From Lingula anatina (lineage: Eukaryota; Brachiopoda; Lingulata; Lingulida; Lingulidae): 63,255 nucleotides of DNA. Under the pieces are notes generated by a model, which ran no database searches, had not been told where the DNA came from, and worked only from the letters and a program-made list of their open reading frames with translations. A program made the translations under genes and the position numbers. The stretch is from assembly GCF_001039355.2 (NCBI RefSeq), contig NW_019775825.1, forward strand, positions 1 to 63,255, written 5' to 3'. Below, piece after piece: positions 46,790-57,211 of the stretch; position 1 is the stretch's first letter, and the number at the start of each line of letters is the position of its first letter.

Positions 46790-49534
46790 ATAATTAATAC
46801 TTTGTGTAAATCAGCCTAGATTCTAATTAAAATCTCTTAATTATAAATTGACTCAATTACAGAAAAACATAAAGGTCAAATTTAACAAGAAAATCATAAT
46901 ACAAACTAAACTAATAAGAAGGAAAATGAGAAAGTGACAATCAACTGAAATTAATAAGAAGCTAAAGAGGACGTGATAATTGAAGCCCTGAAGGCTGATG
47001 AGTGTCACCTGCATACTTAATGGCAGCAAATAACAAAAAAAAACAAACAAACAAAAAAAAAACAAACAAACAAAAAAATTAATACTCTAGGGGAATGGGG
47101 CTAGAATCTAATTCTCTTAATTAGAAATTGACTCAATCACAGAAAAAACTTAAGGCCATCTTTACATCTTAAAAGAGAAAATTATAATAAAAACTTTAAT
47201 AAAAAAAGGAGAAAGTGATAATTAAAATGAGAAGTTCAGAAAAAGAGGATGTGATAATTGCAGGCTTGCAGATTGATGAGTGTCACGTGCATACTTACTG
47301 GTTCAACTATTCTTTCTTCTGGGGTCTTTCCATCATGGCCCTGTGACTTACACCATGTTTTCCTGTATCTCCGGGGTTTTATTTCTGGGTTTTCAAGTGT
47401 AGCAGGATATTTGTCTCTATAAAACAGAAATGAATGAAGAACTGACATGGAACAGACAGCTTCATCATTATCTTAAAAAATTGGGTTTGGGGTTTCTTTA
47501 TTTTAGTTTTATTCATTTTTTATTCTGTTGCTATATGGTTCACATCTTAAGAACCTAACCTCACCTATGCCTTGGATTAACTATTTTCTGAGGATTTCTG
47601 GAGATTTCTGTAAAAGCTATCCCAACCTTGGACAGATATAATGCCCACAGCCGAAAAACGATGTCCTGAAATGAATTACAGGTTTTGAGATAATTTACAC
47701 AAATAGAATGCATTTCCTTCAAACGACTACAACAACACATGCTGCACGTGGAATTCACATCAATAATGACGACAGAGAACAGTGTGATTGAAGAAACTAG
47801 GATAGATACAGTGGTATAATGGTAATAAACAAATAATAATAAATACACAAGCCAAGTTCCATTGATGTGAGAACACTTTCATGAGCTTTAAGGAACCAAT
47901 CAGAATGCCCATAACTGAGCACGCCTCTTTCTTGAAACCAATGAGTACAGATTCCATGAGGCTTAATGGCCCAATGAAAAACCACAAACTTGAACACACC
48001 CACTTCGTTACCAACACACACGAGCCTATGAATGCTACAGTAACCAATCAGAAAGAGGATGGTTGAACACACCTTTTTTGGACTATGTGAGAATGTCAGC
48101 TACATTAGAAGTATATCAGCCAGTAAGAAACTCGAGTTTTTACACACCTCTTTTTGTTATAACTCACAGTTGACATCTATCCTCTGCTCTACAACACTGA
48201 GAGCATTTTTTAACAACTGAAGACATCAATCATATGAATATCAATAATATTTGAGGTTTGTTTGAGAATTTTGTGGTTGCTTTGAAGAGCCCCATTTTCC
48301 TTTGGCATGTAATTTCAATAACTTTTGTTGTCAATGAAATAAATCCACCCATCTGTGAAGAACATAATCCAACGAAATCAGACACAGCCATGCGATAGAC
48401 TTTGTTACCTGAAGCTGGGCTGGAGCATTTAGACTTATGAAAGATTTGACTTGTTCTTTTATTATCAATTGGAAAGCCTCTGTAGTCGACCATGGTCTTC
48501 CTCTGTCAACTGAAAGAGTAAAGAAATAGGAACTGGTATTCACTATCACTTATAAAANGACCCGATCATGCTGATTTTCGAACTTGACCTGCGTATTATG
48601 TATATTCATCAGTTCTGTAAGTTTGAAGCCAAAAGAAAAAACAGTTTTCCACTTATCGTGTTATCGGTCAAAGTGCACGGCGACGGCGACGACGGCGACG
48701 GCGACGACAGACGCAGATGATGGCTATATGTACAGACACATCTGTGTCTGTACATAAAAAGAATGTGATACATACATGTATTATCCCATGAGGAAGAAGC
48801 AAAAAATGAGTGTTTTTGCAAGTTTAAAGTATATTTACATCAGACATGCTGAACTGCACAAACTGTGTGCACAAATAATAATCATTCAACAGGAAATGTC
48901 AAGAGAATTATAGCCCATTGTACTTGATTGTGGTTACATTAGCGAATGCTTGGAGACCTACCACCTTCACAGCCCAGGGGATGGACAGGAACATTTATAC
49001 AAAAATATTTTTAAAAAAATCTTCAATTTTTGTGTAACCATCTTAGAAAAAACAAACAAACAAACAAACAGTTTCTTAAAATGGAAAATAAATAACCTTT
49101 CTTTTTCTGTTTGGCTGTCTCTTTTTGCTGTGAACTTGATACAAGTAAGCTGTATGACTGGGCTCCAAATTCTTCCTCTGCTTCTTCTTCTCTAAAATCC
49201 TATAGTAACATGAGGATAAAAGTTTTAAATTGACAAAAAACTTTAAATGCAGGCTAAAGGGGGCTTTGATATTTCATAATTTGAACGTATATATGTGGAA
49301 TATTTAGCTCATGGCTTAATGACAGTGGTCACACCTGACAAAGAGCATAGTAACAATCAGTTATATTGCAAAACATATCAAAGTTGGAGGCAGCACTGGG
49401 GTGACAGCATAATAGAAATTTTTTCCACTCTTTTTCTAGCCCCTTACCTGTGACTGTGTTTGGCAGTGGACACAGAAGTAGTGACCATCCATGTAATGGA
49501 AGTCACTTTCACCACAGGTAATACAGCTGGCCAT
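37359..49534 (-). CDS. TAF1B: TAF1B, RNA polymerase I initiation factor (SL1 subunit), 15 coding exons
   Basis: TFIIB-like subunit of the SL1/TIF-IB complex that recruits Pol I to rDNA promoters in the nucleolus. Exons (minus): 49448-49534, 49097-49199, 48409-48509, 47565-47665, 47299-47416, 46190-46381, 45535-45647, 44844-44943, 43215-43344 (or its copy 41826-41955), 41062-41122, 39976-40095, 39696-39742, 39098-39191, 38736-38830, 37359-38095. All phases close to 732 residues, longer than human. The N-terminal zinc ribbon is Cys4-x2-Cys7 and Cys21-x2-Cys24 (SCITCGESDFHYMDGHYFCVHC). Cyclin-like blocks follow (GRPWSTTEAFQLIIKEQVKS; DIVFRLWALYLSKVG). An acidic insert is encoded by 46190-46381. 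The conserved core includes ISFCYLGLLYSK, WIKEDRIPFVNV, RYVMEMNLP and AVAMAYIVIILKLLLGLDD. The C-terminus has a second acidic run and a basic RKRVRKKK. An acceptor at 49545/49546 shows an upstream non-coding exon. Confidence 0.9.
38238..38289. repeat. (AAT)n microsatellite in TAF1B intron
   Basis: About 17 uninterrupted AAT/ATA trinucleotides between the last two coding exons. Confidence 0.95.
40137..40459 (+). mobile_element. TTAA-flanked MITE, copy 2
   Basis: Flanked by TTAA on both sides (40133-40136, 40460-40463). The ends are AGGGATAATAACTCTTCG and a shortened inverse, and the centre is AATCTCTTAAGAGATT. It lies about 40 bases upstream (in transcript direction) of the acceptor of TAF1B exon 39976-40095. 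Confidence 0.9.
41826..41955 (-). CDS. TAF1B: duplicate of TAF1B 130 bp exon
   Basis: Same 130 bases as 43215-43344 apart from synonymous changes (CTG/CTC for Leu and AAT/AAC for Asn), with intact acceptor (TTTCAG) and donor (CCTG|GTAGG). It encodes the segment starting TIPTAERIRYNTGRLALF and ending RYVMEMNLP. Because 130 is not a multiple of three, a transcript with both copies would shift frame, so only one can be used per mRNA. It may be a mutually exclusive exon with no protein consequence, or an assembly duplicate. Confidence 0.8.
42187..42436. mobile_element. 250 bp foldback MITE, copy 1
   Basis: The arms are near reverse complements: ATCCAAGTACTAACTGATCC at the left against GGATCAGTAAATACTCGGAT at the right. 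Further in, TCCTGATGGTCTCC pairs with GGAGACCATCAGGA. The loop is around the GTGTGTGGAGGC stem tops. It has no coding capacity and lies in the TAF1B intron within the duplicated block. Confidence 0.8.
42571..43942 (+). repeat. 1.35 kb direct duplication inside TAF1B, unit 2
   Basis: Starts two bases after the N at 42569 with ACATATATCAAAACTGATAG and ends at AATAACATTACAAA. It contains the TAF1B exon 43215-43344 and a second copy of the foldback MITE. Confidence 0.95.
43592..43841. mobile_element. 250 bp foldback MITE, copy 2
   Basis: Same element as 42187-42436, carried along in the duplication. It has independent substitutions in the arm (GATCCACCAACTAA for GATCCGCCGACTAA). Confidence 0.8.
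44111..44298. repeat. ~60 bp tandem repeat, about three copies
   Basis: The unit contains CCTTTAATCACTTCATTAAT, then ACATACTATAAATATATCTT and TATGTCTTCTTTTGG, repeated about three times with few changes. It lies in the TAF1B intron between exons 43215-43344 and 44844-44943. A poly-A run follows at about 44384-44405. Confidence 0.85.
44982..45331 (+). mobile_element. TTAA-flanked MITE, copy 3
   Basis: The left side is TTAA (44978-44981) and the right side CTAA (45332-45335, one change). The ends are AGGGATAACAACTGTTCA and GAAGAGTTGTTATCCCT, with the central CTCTTAAGAG palindrome. Same orientation as the copy at 40137, and about 40 bases upstream of the acceptor of TAF1B exon 44844-44943. Confidence 0.9.
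46734..46786. repeat. (AG)n microsatellite
   Basis: About 25 uninterrupted AG dinucleotides in a TAF1B intron. Confidence 0.95.
46793..47300. repeat. diverged ~230 bp tandem duplication beside TAF1B exon 5
   Basis: 46793-47020 and 47077-47300 share an ordered series of blocks (TTAATACT, TTGACTCAAT.ACAGAAAAA, GAGAAAGTGA, GTGATAATTG, TGATGAGTGTCAC.TGCATACTTA). The second copy ends at the exon 47299-47416 donor. The first copy has the same stretch with the donor dinucleotide changed. An (AAAC)n run (47033-47078) separates them. Confidence 0.7.
47890..48130 (+). repeat. cluster of CCAAT motifs in TAF1B intron
   Basis: ACCAATCAGAA, ACCAATGAG, CCCAATGAAAA, ACCAATCAGAAAG and GCCAGTAAGAAA recur over 240 bases. 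Several are followed by a CACACC/CACGCC stretch after 25-30 bases. This looks like degenerate tandem repeats; the CCAAT content may be incidental. Confidence 0.5.
48674..48711. repeat. (GGCGAC)n GC-rich microsatellite
   Basis: A short run of CGACGG/CGACGA units, unusual in this AT-rich intron. It is followed at 48728-48755 by a perfect 13 bp palindrome (ATGTACAGACACA, TC, TGTGTCTGTACAT). Confidence 0.85.
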
Positions 49535-49545
49535 TTTTATGGGGA

Positions 49546-50067
49546 CTGAAAAATACATGTAAAAGGGAAAACTTTACTACACAACAATTATTTTTTAAGT
49601 GACAATGTGAATATTCTTGTTAGCATCCTGCAGTAAAAGATAAACACTCATAATAAATATGTACACACATGTTCATTTATATATGATTCAGTTTTCAATA
49701 TATTTGGTATTCTTTATCAAAATGTCAGTCCCTATATATTTGCAGCACAACTGTTAAACCTATCAAGTTAATTTGTGTTTAATGGATCCTATAATGATGC
49801 AACTACCTGAAAAAAATACACATTTGAAATGAAAAATGTATAGATTTGTTTCCAAGAAGCAATAAATATAGACTGTTTACTAATTAACCTTAAATTATGT
49901 GTCTGAGAGTCAGTCATGGGAGGGATTGAAAATACATGAGTATATCTATTATGGACAGCAAACAATCAGTTGTGCCAAAGTGAACACCCTTCCTGTACAT
50001 TAAAAGAATATATGAAACAATATCTTATTTCTAATTCAAATAATGCTCATTGTTATACTTCCATTTT

Positions 50068-50103
<36 letters not shown>

Positions 50104-51404
50104 TGTCCTGCATGCCTATTCTCAAGTCCATAAAGTATTTCACTGCCAAAATTTAAAGTGCCTTATAATTTATAAATAATGGCAGTTTTTTCATTGTCAG
50201 GAAGAAAAGGCAGCGTGAACCCGTTTCACATCCACCTGTAAAGTCCAACAGAACTGATTACAAAAAAATTGACTGGCTTTTCAGCAGTGTGTAAGTTGTT
50301 GTTGTGAGAAGTAAGAAAAATATATGAAAGCTTCCACACTGGGGTGGACAGTTAGCTGAATGGCATTTGACAGTTATGTGCACCTGCATCTTTCATGTGA
50401 TAGCAAATTTTGCACATATCAAATGTGTAAATAGGAATGCTCACAAGAACTTTTCTGCATCACATGTTCACCTTTACTCACCTGCTATGACAACTAAATG
50501 GCTTAAGTGAATATCAGGATCCTAGATGTACATGACCATGTACGTTCTTGGAGGACTGTGGTACTCAGGGTACACCACTGAATTTATGCCATTTGCATAT
50601 CCCAACTTGGGCTGGTTAGAGCGGCAAAACTGGCGAGATAAAAACTGCTGAGCTCTGTAAACTAGGAACCAGTCTCACTGAAGGTGGAAAAAGCAGTCTG
50701 TAAATAATATTGCATACAAAATTAATTCAACATAGCTGCCCTTTCCGTCTCGCAACAAACTGACCTTAGAACTAAAATTTAGCATATCACAGTCCTTGTT
50801 TTATCCTCAAATCATTTCTGAAGCCTCCTCAGCTCCAGTTTCCATTGCGGGACACTGCACCCACCTTGCAGAAACGGACTAATATTTAAACTCCACTGTC
50901 GCTTTTTAAGCACAAAACTCTGTGTTTTGAGAACTCTACTTTAAACAGCACAAACCACATATGCCTTGAAACATTTGGGTAACTGTATTTCTTTATTTTT
51001 CTCTTTTCATTCACTTGCTTCACACGCACCGTTCACAGAGTGTTCACATGCACCGCTTTGAGGGTCCATTAGTCAAGAATGCAATGCGGAACGACAGTGG
51101 CAAATATACTAAGAATAATCAAATTGTTGATAAGTTTATGAAATAATTTGAGCAAATTAAGCCTTAAGTAGTATTAAAAATTGAAGTATTCGATCGCATG
51201 ACTTATCTATCAAATATCAGTTTTCTTAATCTCGCTCCGGTTTACGGTACTCTGTCAAAATTTAGTAAAAATTTTAAGCAATCATGGCCGCCTCCTGTGA
51301 CCATAAAATTTCTGGATGAAGTTTTTGTTGTATAGCATTACGGTCTTTTTAATTAAGAAAGCCATTTTTTCCTTTTTTTAATGGTGAGATCTGCAGATTC
51401 AGTC
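49546..51404. promoter_or_regulatory. divergent TAF1B / AUP1 upstream region
   Basis: Lies between the head-to-head start codons of TAF1B (49534, minus) and AUP1 (51405, plus). A minus-strand donor-like AGCAG|GTGAGT near 50482 could end the non-coding TAF1B first exon, so the shared promoter is probably 50.5-51.4 kb. A (GA)n run lies at about 50071-50101. No other gene is seen. Confidence 0.5.
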
Positions 51405-54400
51405 ATGTCTCAAGTGAGAATAGAGGATCTGTTCAATGACTCCAGGTGATACTCTTTGAAATATGTCAGACTGTAGTAAATAGTAGGCACCCCGAAATTT
51501 GATGAATGTATTTAACATTAACGATAAGTAATATGCTGTTGTTATAACTTTTACTAAGTCATTATTTGCCCTTTGCTTTCTCTCTGAAAGCAGTAGAGGC
51601 CAAGGAAAAGTCATATGATGTATAAAAATATTTTGAATCATTGCAAAATGAATTTTTTAGGTTTCCTTCTGGAGCTGGTGTAATTGGGGTTGTTCTGTAT
51701 TTCCCTGTTGGATTGCTGCTTGCTGTACTCAGATTTTTCATTGGATTACATACATATGTCATATCATGTATTCTTCCTAAGTCCAGCATTATTAGAAGGT
51801 AACTATGTCGGGTCTGTGATGTGAGAATAGAATATGAAGATAGAACATTTATAAAGGGGGTAAATGTTCAAAATAAATTTTGTAAAATTTTATGATGAGC
51901 TGCTTTACTGTTTCAAAATATGCAGGTGTGCATTATTTCCAGTAGTGAGATATATGTGTATCAACTTGTAACAGTGGAATTTGCATCACTTTTGCTACTT
52001 AAGACAAAATTGTTTTTTTTTTTTTTTTTCAGCTGTGTTTTTCGAGTGATGTATGGTATATTGGGAATTGTTGTCACTGTCACAAACCCAGAAAACAGGG
52101 ACAAAAGGTGCAAAGTGATTGTCACAAATTTTGTCAGCTCCTTTGACAGAACAGCAGTGGATTTGGTTTATCCAGCAATCATGGTAACGTATCTTAACTG
52201 TGACAGTAGTCAATTTGATAGTGATAGAAAGATACATTACTTTGTCAGTGCTGTGATTGGGGAGATGCCTTGCTAATAGGGATCTGGTATACTGATTGCA
52301 AGATGTAGATTGATTTTCAAAAATATTTTTACTTTGAACTATGTGCAATTTACTTTGGATATGCATTTATCTTTATAATGTTCAGCAAATGTTAGTAGCT
52401 TCATAAATTATTATGCTTTGCTTTGTCCACAGCTTTAAACCTAACTTCAGATGCATTTCCCTTGAAAATATATTTTTTGTAGAATAATCCAACTTTGCAG
52501 GGACTCATGCTGAATGCAGTCAGATAAATTGATGACACAACCCTTCAGACATCTAAGGGGTGATTAACTTTCATGTGAGCTCGAACTCTGGAAGGTTTTG
52601 CACTTCGTTTTGAGTGGAACCATATGCACACAAAAGCCACCCCATTGCTGCTTGAGGAAGCATGTCATTTAGTTCATCTGACTGCATTCAGCAAGAGCCT
52701 CAAAAGAGTTGGTTGAATCTGCGTAGAACCCTCCTTTAGACTAAAGTTTTTCTTTTGTAGCCAAGTGTTTGGGATCTTCCTCCATTGCTGAATTGGATGC
52801 TTGGCTATAGCAATATGGGAGTAAAACAAGGGAGGGATATACTCATTCGCAATGCTAAGAAACATTTATTGGGTAATTACTTGTTAATATGATTGGAATT
52901 ATATATATTTTGATGAACATTAGATTTCTTCATACAATGTTAATAAACACAGCAGAAAATTGATTTTGGTTTTCAGTATCAGGTTTTATGAATAATTTTA
53001 TCTGTGGAACTTCTTTTAAGTTATTGGTTTTCATAATCAGGTTTTATAAATAATTTTTTTTGTAGAACATCTTTTAAGTTATTGGCTATATCAAATACAA
53101 GTGTCCTGTTATTGTTGAATTGAAAGATGATGCACATGCAGATACGCTCACATGCGCCCACACACTTGTGCAAAACTTGATCAGACTATAAGTCAAGGGA
53201 CAGAAAGCTAAACATTTATCATTTGTCTTCAGAGTCAAACCTACCAGTGTTAGCTCATCCTGAAGGTGCTTCTACCAATGGTAAAGTAGGAATGTTGAAA
53301 TTCAGGTAAGATATTCAAGTTCTTTATTCTCCTATCACCTTTATAAGTTGTTTTAGTTCTACTGAAATTAGGCAGACTTTATACATCTTAGCATGAAGAA
53401 AAGAAAAAGTAACTGAATTTTTATTTTGATCATTTTTCAACTCTGTTTTGTTTCAGTGTCTGGCCATTTTCTTTAGAAGACCCTGTTCAGCCTGTGAGTA
53501 TTATATTAAGTATTATTTTTTTTAGATACTACATTTCCTAATTTAAAATCATCTAAGTGAATGCAACATATACTTCAGATTTGACATCAACAAAGCAAGT
53601 TAATGCCTTCTTTTCTTCATAATTTTCAGATTCTTATCAGTGTTCAGAGGCCCATTCCTATTGCAGCTGTGAGTATCTTACTCAGAACTCTTAATCGAAT
53701 TTAATTTCTTTATCAGGTTAAATGAATTTGACTGAAATTTAATAGAAATTTGAATCCATATGTGATAGTGGATGTTTTAAGTCATTTTTTTTTTCAGAAT
53801 AATTCCCCTAGAGGAAATCTTACTTATGATATTTTTTAGGTGTAAAGAAAACTGTTGATAGTATATTTTGTGGACTTTTCTATTTCCAGTCTGTTCTGGG
53901 TGGCAGATGGTGGTTGGATGTTTTCTGGTCTTTGTTTGTGCCATACACGCACTTCAAATTAAGGTTGGTCACATAGATTTAGCACATTTCATATTCCAAT
54001 AGGCACAGAATATTTTAAAGCACACTGTTGTAAGTTAAGTAAGTTAAAAAGCAAATCATTTTCCAGGAAGTAATCTAGTGAAATGAGTTTTTATACTTTC
54101 CATGTTTGCTTTACAGTGCTGCCAGTAAGTTGAAAACAGTAGGATCTTAGATCAGTGCTTACATTTCATGTGGCCTGACCAAAGGTCTTTTTCACCTCTT
54201 GTCATTGTGTTCATATTAACAAATTCTCATTTAATTTTTTAAAGATGGTTTTTAAGATGGTTTTAACTTATTTTTGTACTTACTCAAATGATTCCACCAA
54301 TGTATATATACGTCAGAAAAGAAAGAAAAAACTTTCAGGCTTTTCAAAATTTCATTGACAGAGTCCTCCCCACAATGGAGGCACAGGATGAGGAGAGTGT

Positions 54401-55903
54401 AGAGGACTTCACTAAAAGGGTGCAACAGGTGATGGCCGAAGAACTCGGGATCACGGCTACAAATTTTTCCAGTGCTGATAAAGTAGAATATGCTAAAAGG
54501 AAATTGATTGTTCAACCAGGTGGGAACCACGTTTCACAATTGGTTTGCCTGTGATTTGTTGCTTGGTCTTATAAGGTGCTGACTAAAAATATTTGAAAGT
54601 TTTTTATTGAAAGTAAACACATGGTTTTTGGTATTAACAGACTTACAGTTCAACTTAATATGCTAAGAAATGTAATATGCAATGAAATGTAAAGATGTAT
54701 TGATTCGAGATAATAAAGACATTATGGTCCAGTAATTTGCATCAAAAAAGACATTTGGATGAATATAAAATTGTGAGAATAATTTTCTTGCATGTAAATG
54801 TTTGGTAAACTGAATTAAACGGTCCATATTTGAGTACTTCCCAGAGCTTTTTACAGGAAATGTATGTTTTTTTAATCCACTTACACTAACATCGTTTATA
54901 TCTCTATGCCCTGCAGACTCTTCCACCAACAGTAGAAAAGCCACTGATCAACAAAGTCAGTCATCACAGGTTGCCCCTCCGTCTAGTCCTGGGGCTGACA
55001 CCAGGCTCCACACCATGGCTATGCAAGTCAGAGAGGTTCTGCCACATGTCCCTATTGAAGTTATCAAGAGAGATTTAGGCAAGTTGAATAGACAAACTCT
55101 GGTTTTGTTGTACTTTTATTATTTTCAAATGGAACTTTATAGTTACTGTAGTCATTTATATACCATCATTGCCACTACAAATGACCAGAAACATTTATAA
55201 GATGTTGAATCCATAGTTTTATTGTTATTAGAAACTAAACAAACTCTGTATATTGAACACATAACAAATGAAACTAGAAACATATTGTTTTGAAGCTACA
55301 AAGCCAGTTTGATTAATTTTACATCTTTTGAAAACATTATTATTAAAGAACGAAAATGTCATAATATTGTGACCCTAAACCATTCAGGGTGATTTGGGCT
55401 CATTAATATAAAACTTGTTCAATCATTTAATTTCAGGAACAACACGAGATGTAGACACTACAATAACTAACATACTAGAAGGCAGAGTAAAGTATGAGCC
55501 AGAGAGTGAGAGAACACAGAGTAGTTCTAGACCCCAGGTCAAACCAACCCCAGTCTCAGTAAGTTATTTTATCCAAGCGTACCTTGCTCACAATAAGCAC
55601 CATTTATACTCCATCATTATAATAATAAATTATCTTGAGTTTATTCAGTACAATTGCAACCCGAAGGTTAAAATACAAAATATAGCCACATTTTCCAAAG
55701 ACTAGAAATATGCACCGTTTCACAAATGATAATTGTCATTTAACTTTGTATTTATTTTTGTTCCTTTCCAGCCTTCCTCAAATGCTGCTAAATCATTCTC
55801 ACGCTCACCTCAGGAGAGGACATTGTCCCTGAACGACAGGAAACAAGCCTTGTTAGAGAATGCTAGGAGGAGGTATCTACAGAAGAACAGCCAACAGCAG
55901 TGA
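51405..55903 (+). CDS. AUP1: AUP1, lipid droplet/ER acyltransferase-like CUE protein, 12 exons
   Basis: Monotopic ER and lipid-droplet protein that recruits the E2 UBE2G2 and takes part in ER-associated degradation. Exons: 51405-51445, 51661-51798, 52033-52183, 52761-52872, 53233-53305, 53457-53493, 53630-53668, 53890-53963, 54317-54519, 54917-55078, 55437-55558, 55772-55903. Frames join to 427 residues (human about 410). The start MSQVRIEDLFNDSR aligns with the family's short N-terminus. A hydrophobic hairpin follows (VIGVVLYFPVGLLLAVLRFF). The acyltransferase-like domain has NFVSSFD at 92-98, where the motif His is Phe, and HPEGASTNG at 156-164. The block VFWSLFVPYTHF is conserved. The CUE domain starts at about 323 (MAMQVREVLPHVPIEVIKRD, then ITNILEG). 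The C-terminal E2-binding segment is DRKQALLENARRRYL. The intron after 55078 has a GC donor. Confidence 0.9.
52966..53085 (+). repeat. ~58 bp direct repeat, two copies
   Basis: TTGGTTTTCAGTATCAGG...TTTTAAGTTATTGG is repeated once with minor changes in an AUP1 intron. Confidence 0.8.
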
Positions 55904-56507
55904 ACTGTGACAGCTATTCTGTAATCTAGAGATGTACTACATGTTAAAAGATATCCACTAACGTCTAGTGAACAGCACTGACAAGCTGTTCTCTCCTTTA
56001 CTACACTTGAACATGGCCAGTTTAAAATGCTGAAAGTATCAAAGTTACAGTGTGAGGTTTGACAAAAAGCAATTTCGTTTCTTAAATGTTGCCTGCTCAT
56101 ACCCCCTCATTGCACATAAGACCTAGCTTATACTTAAACGGAAAACTGAAGTAAATCAGTTTGTAAGTGGAATTTTCACATTGCTGTGCCTGGTGCAGGG
56201 TGATCAGTGAGACTGTTTCAAACCTGAAAGTGGGTTTTTGTTTAAATATGAATTCTCCATAACTGAAGACGAATTATTCAGTATGTTTTAATTGGTTAGT
56301 TCTTCAACAGTTGTAGTATAGACGTGTCAGTTCATTACAAACTGGTGATTTGAATGTTTCGCTGGGGTGCTACACTAATGTCATAGAGGATTTTTGTGGT
56401 AAAAAAATAACAATGTGTTTTTACAGAGAAAAAAGAAAACAGGAATGTATTTTGATATTATGTAAATAAGTGAGTAAACTATGTTAAAGTGAAGCTCAGG
56501 TCAAACA

Positions 56508-56513
56508 AATAAA
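56508..56513 (+). terminator. poly(A) signal of AUP1
   Basis: AATAAA about 600 bases past the AUP1 stop codon, followed by TG-rich sequence (ATTTGGTTTGC). It fits a 3' UTR of roughly 620 bases. Confidence 0.5.
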
Positions 56514-56529
56514 AATGTCAGATTGACAT

Positions 56530-57211
56530 TGAATATTTGGTTTGCTATTCCTTTTAATTTTTATTAAGTTTCATTCTCAGTCAAGTTTCAAAGTGATGGT
56601 AGTTTTATATCAGATTATATCTTTCAACAGCAGTTGTCATTCTGACTTATGTAGTTATATCATTCTTATGTTAAATGCTGTGGAATGTATCACAAATGTG
56701 CAGATTTTTTTTGGTCTCAATGATCACAAAATTTTTCAACAAAATGCCCAGCATCTGGTATGCAGCCACACTACTACAAATCACTGTCCATCTTTGCAAA
56801 TTTATTTGGATTGGAAATTGAAAAGAATCTGCCTCTATACACACGTCATGCTTCTTGCTAACTATATGAGTGGTACTTTCAGACCAAAATTAAGTTCATT
56901 TTCAGTGTCATTGCACATATTCACAATACTTAATAACACTTTTAACCCTGTTAAAACAACAGAGACACTTGAATTTATCTTGGGTGTCATTTTTTCCAGG
57001 TATTTCAATAAAACTACAACAAACAACAAGGCCATTTATTGACAATAAATATTTTATCATTCATGTTGCATTCTTTGATTTACACAGCAGTCAACCTTAA
57101 TTCCTGATATTCACTTTGATAATCGGTGCAATAATGATCACTCTTTACAATAAAAAATCCCTTAAAGACCTCAATTAAAAGCTGAACAAGTACTTGCTTT
57201 GCCAGCCTGTA
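56530..57211. other. intergenic between converging AUP1 and PSTK
   Basis: A plus-strand open frame of 166 codons (56542-57042) has no recognisable protein character and is read as chance. TTTATT at 57035-57040 gives AATAAA on the minus strand, 172 bases past the PSTK stop, and is the likely PSTK poly(A) signal. Confidence 0.5.

Noticed and set aside
38240-48711. CRISPR-like or other array reading of the simple repeats
   Set aside because: These are microsatellites (AAT, AG, AAAC, GGCGAC) in introns of an animal gene; no spacer-repeat pattern exists.
51284-51316. ATG at 51284 (MAASCDHKISG) as AUP1 start
   Set aside because: It runs into a stop after 11 codons and has no donor joining the next exon; MSQVRIEDLFNDSR at 51405 fits the family N-terminus and phase.
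52501-52535. Possible AUP1 exon after TTTGCAG at 52500
   Set aside because: The in-phase reading hits TAA after eight codons, and the exon at 52761 continues the conserved sequence in the right phase.
56542-57042. 166-codon open frame on the plus strand after AUP1
   Set aside because: AT-rich composition, no family resemblance, and it overlaps the converging 3' ends of AUP1 and PSTK.
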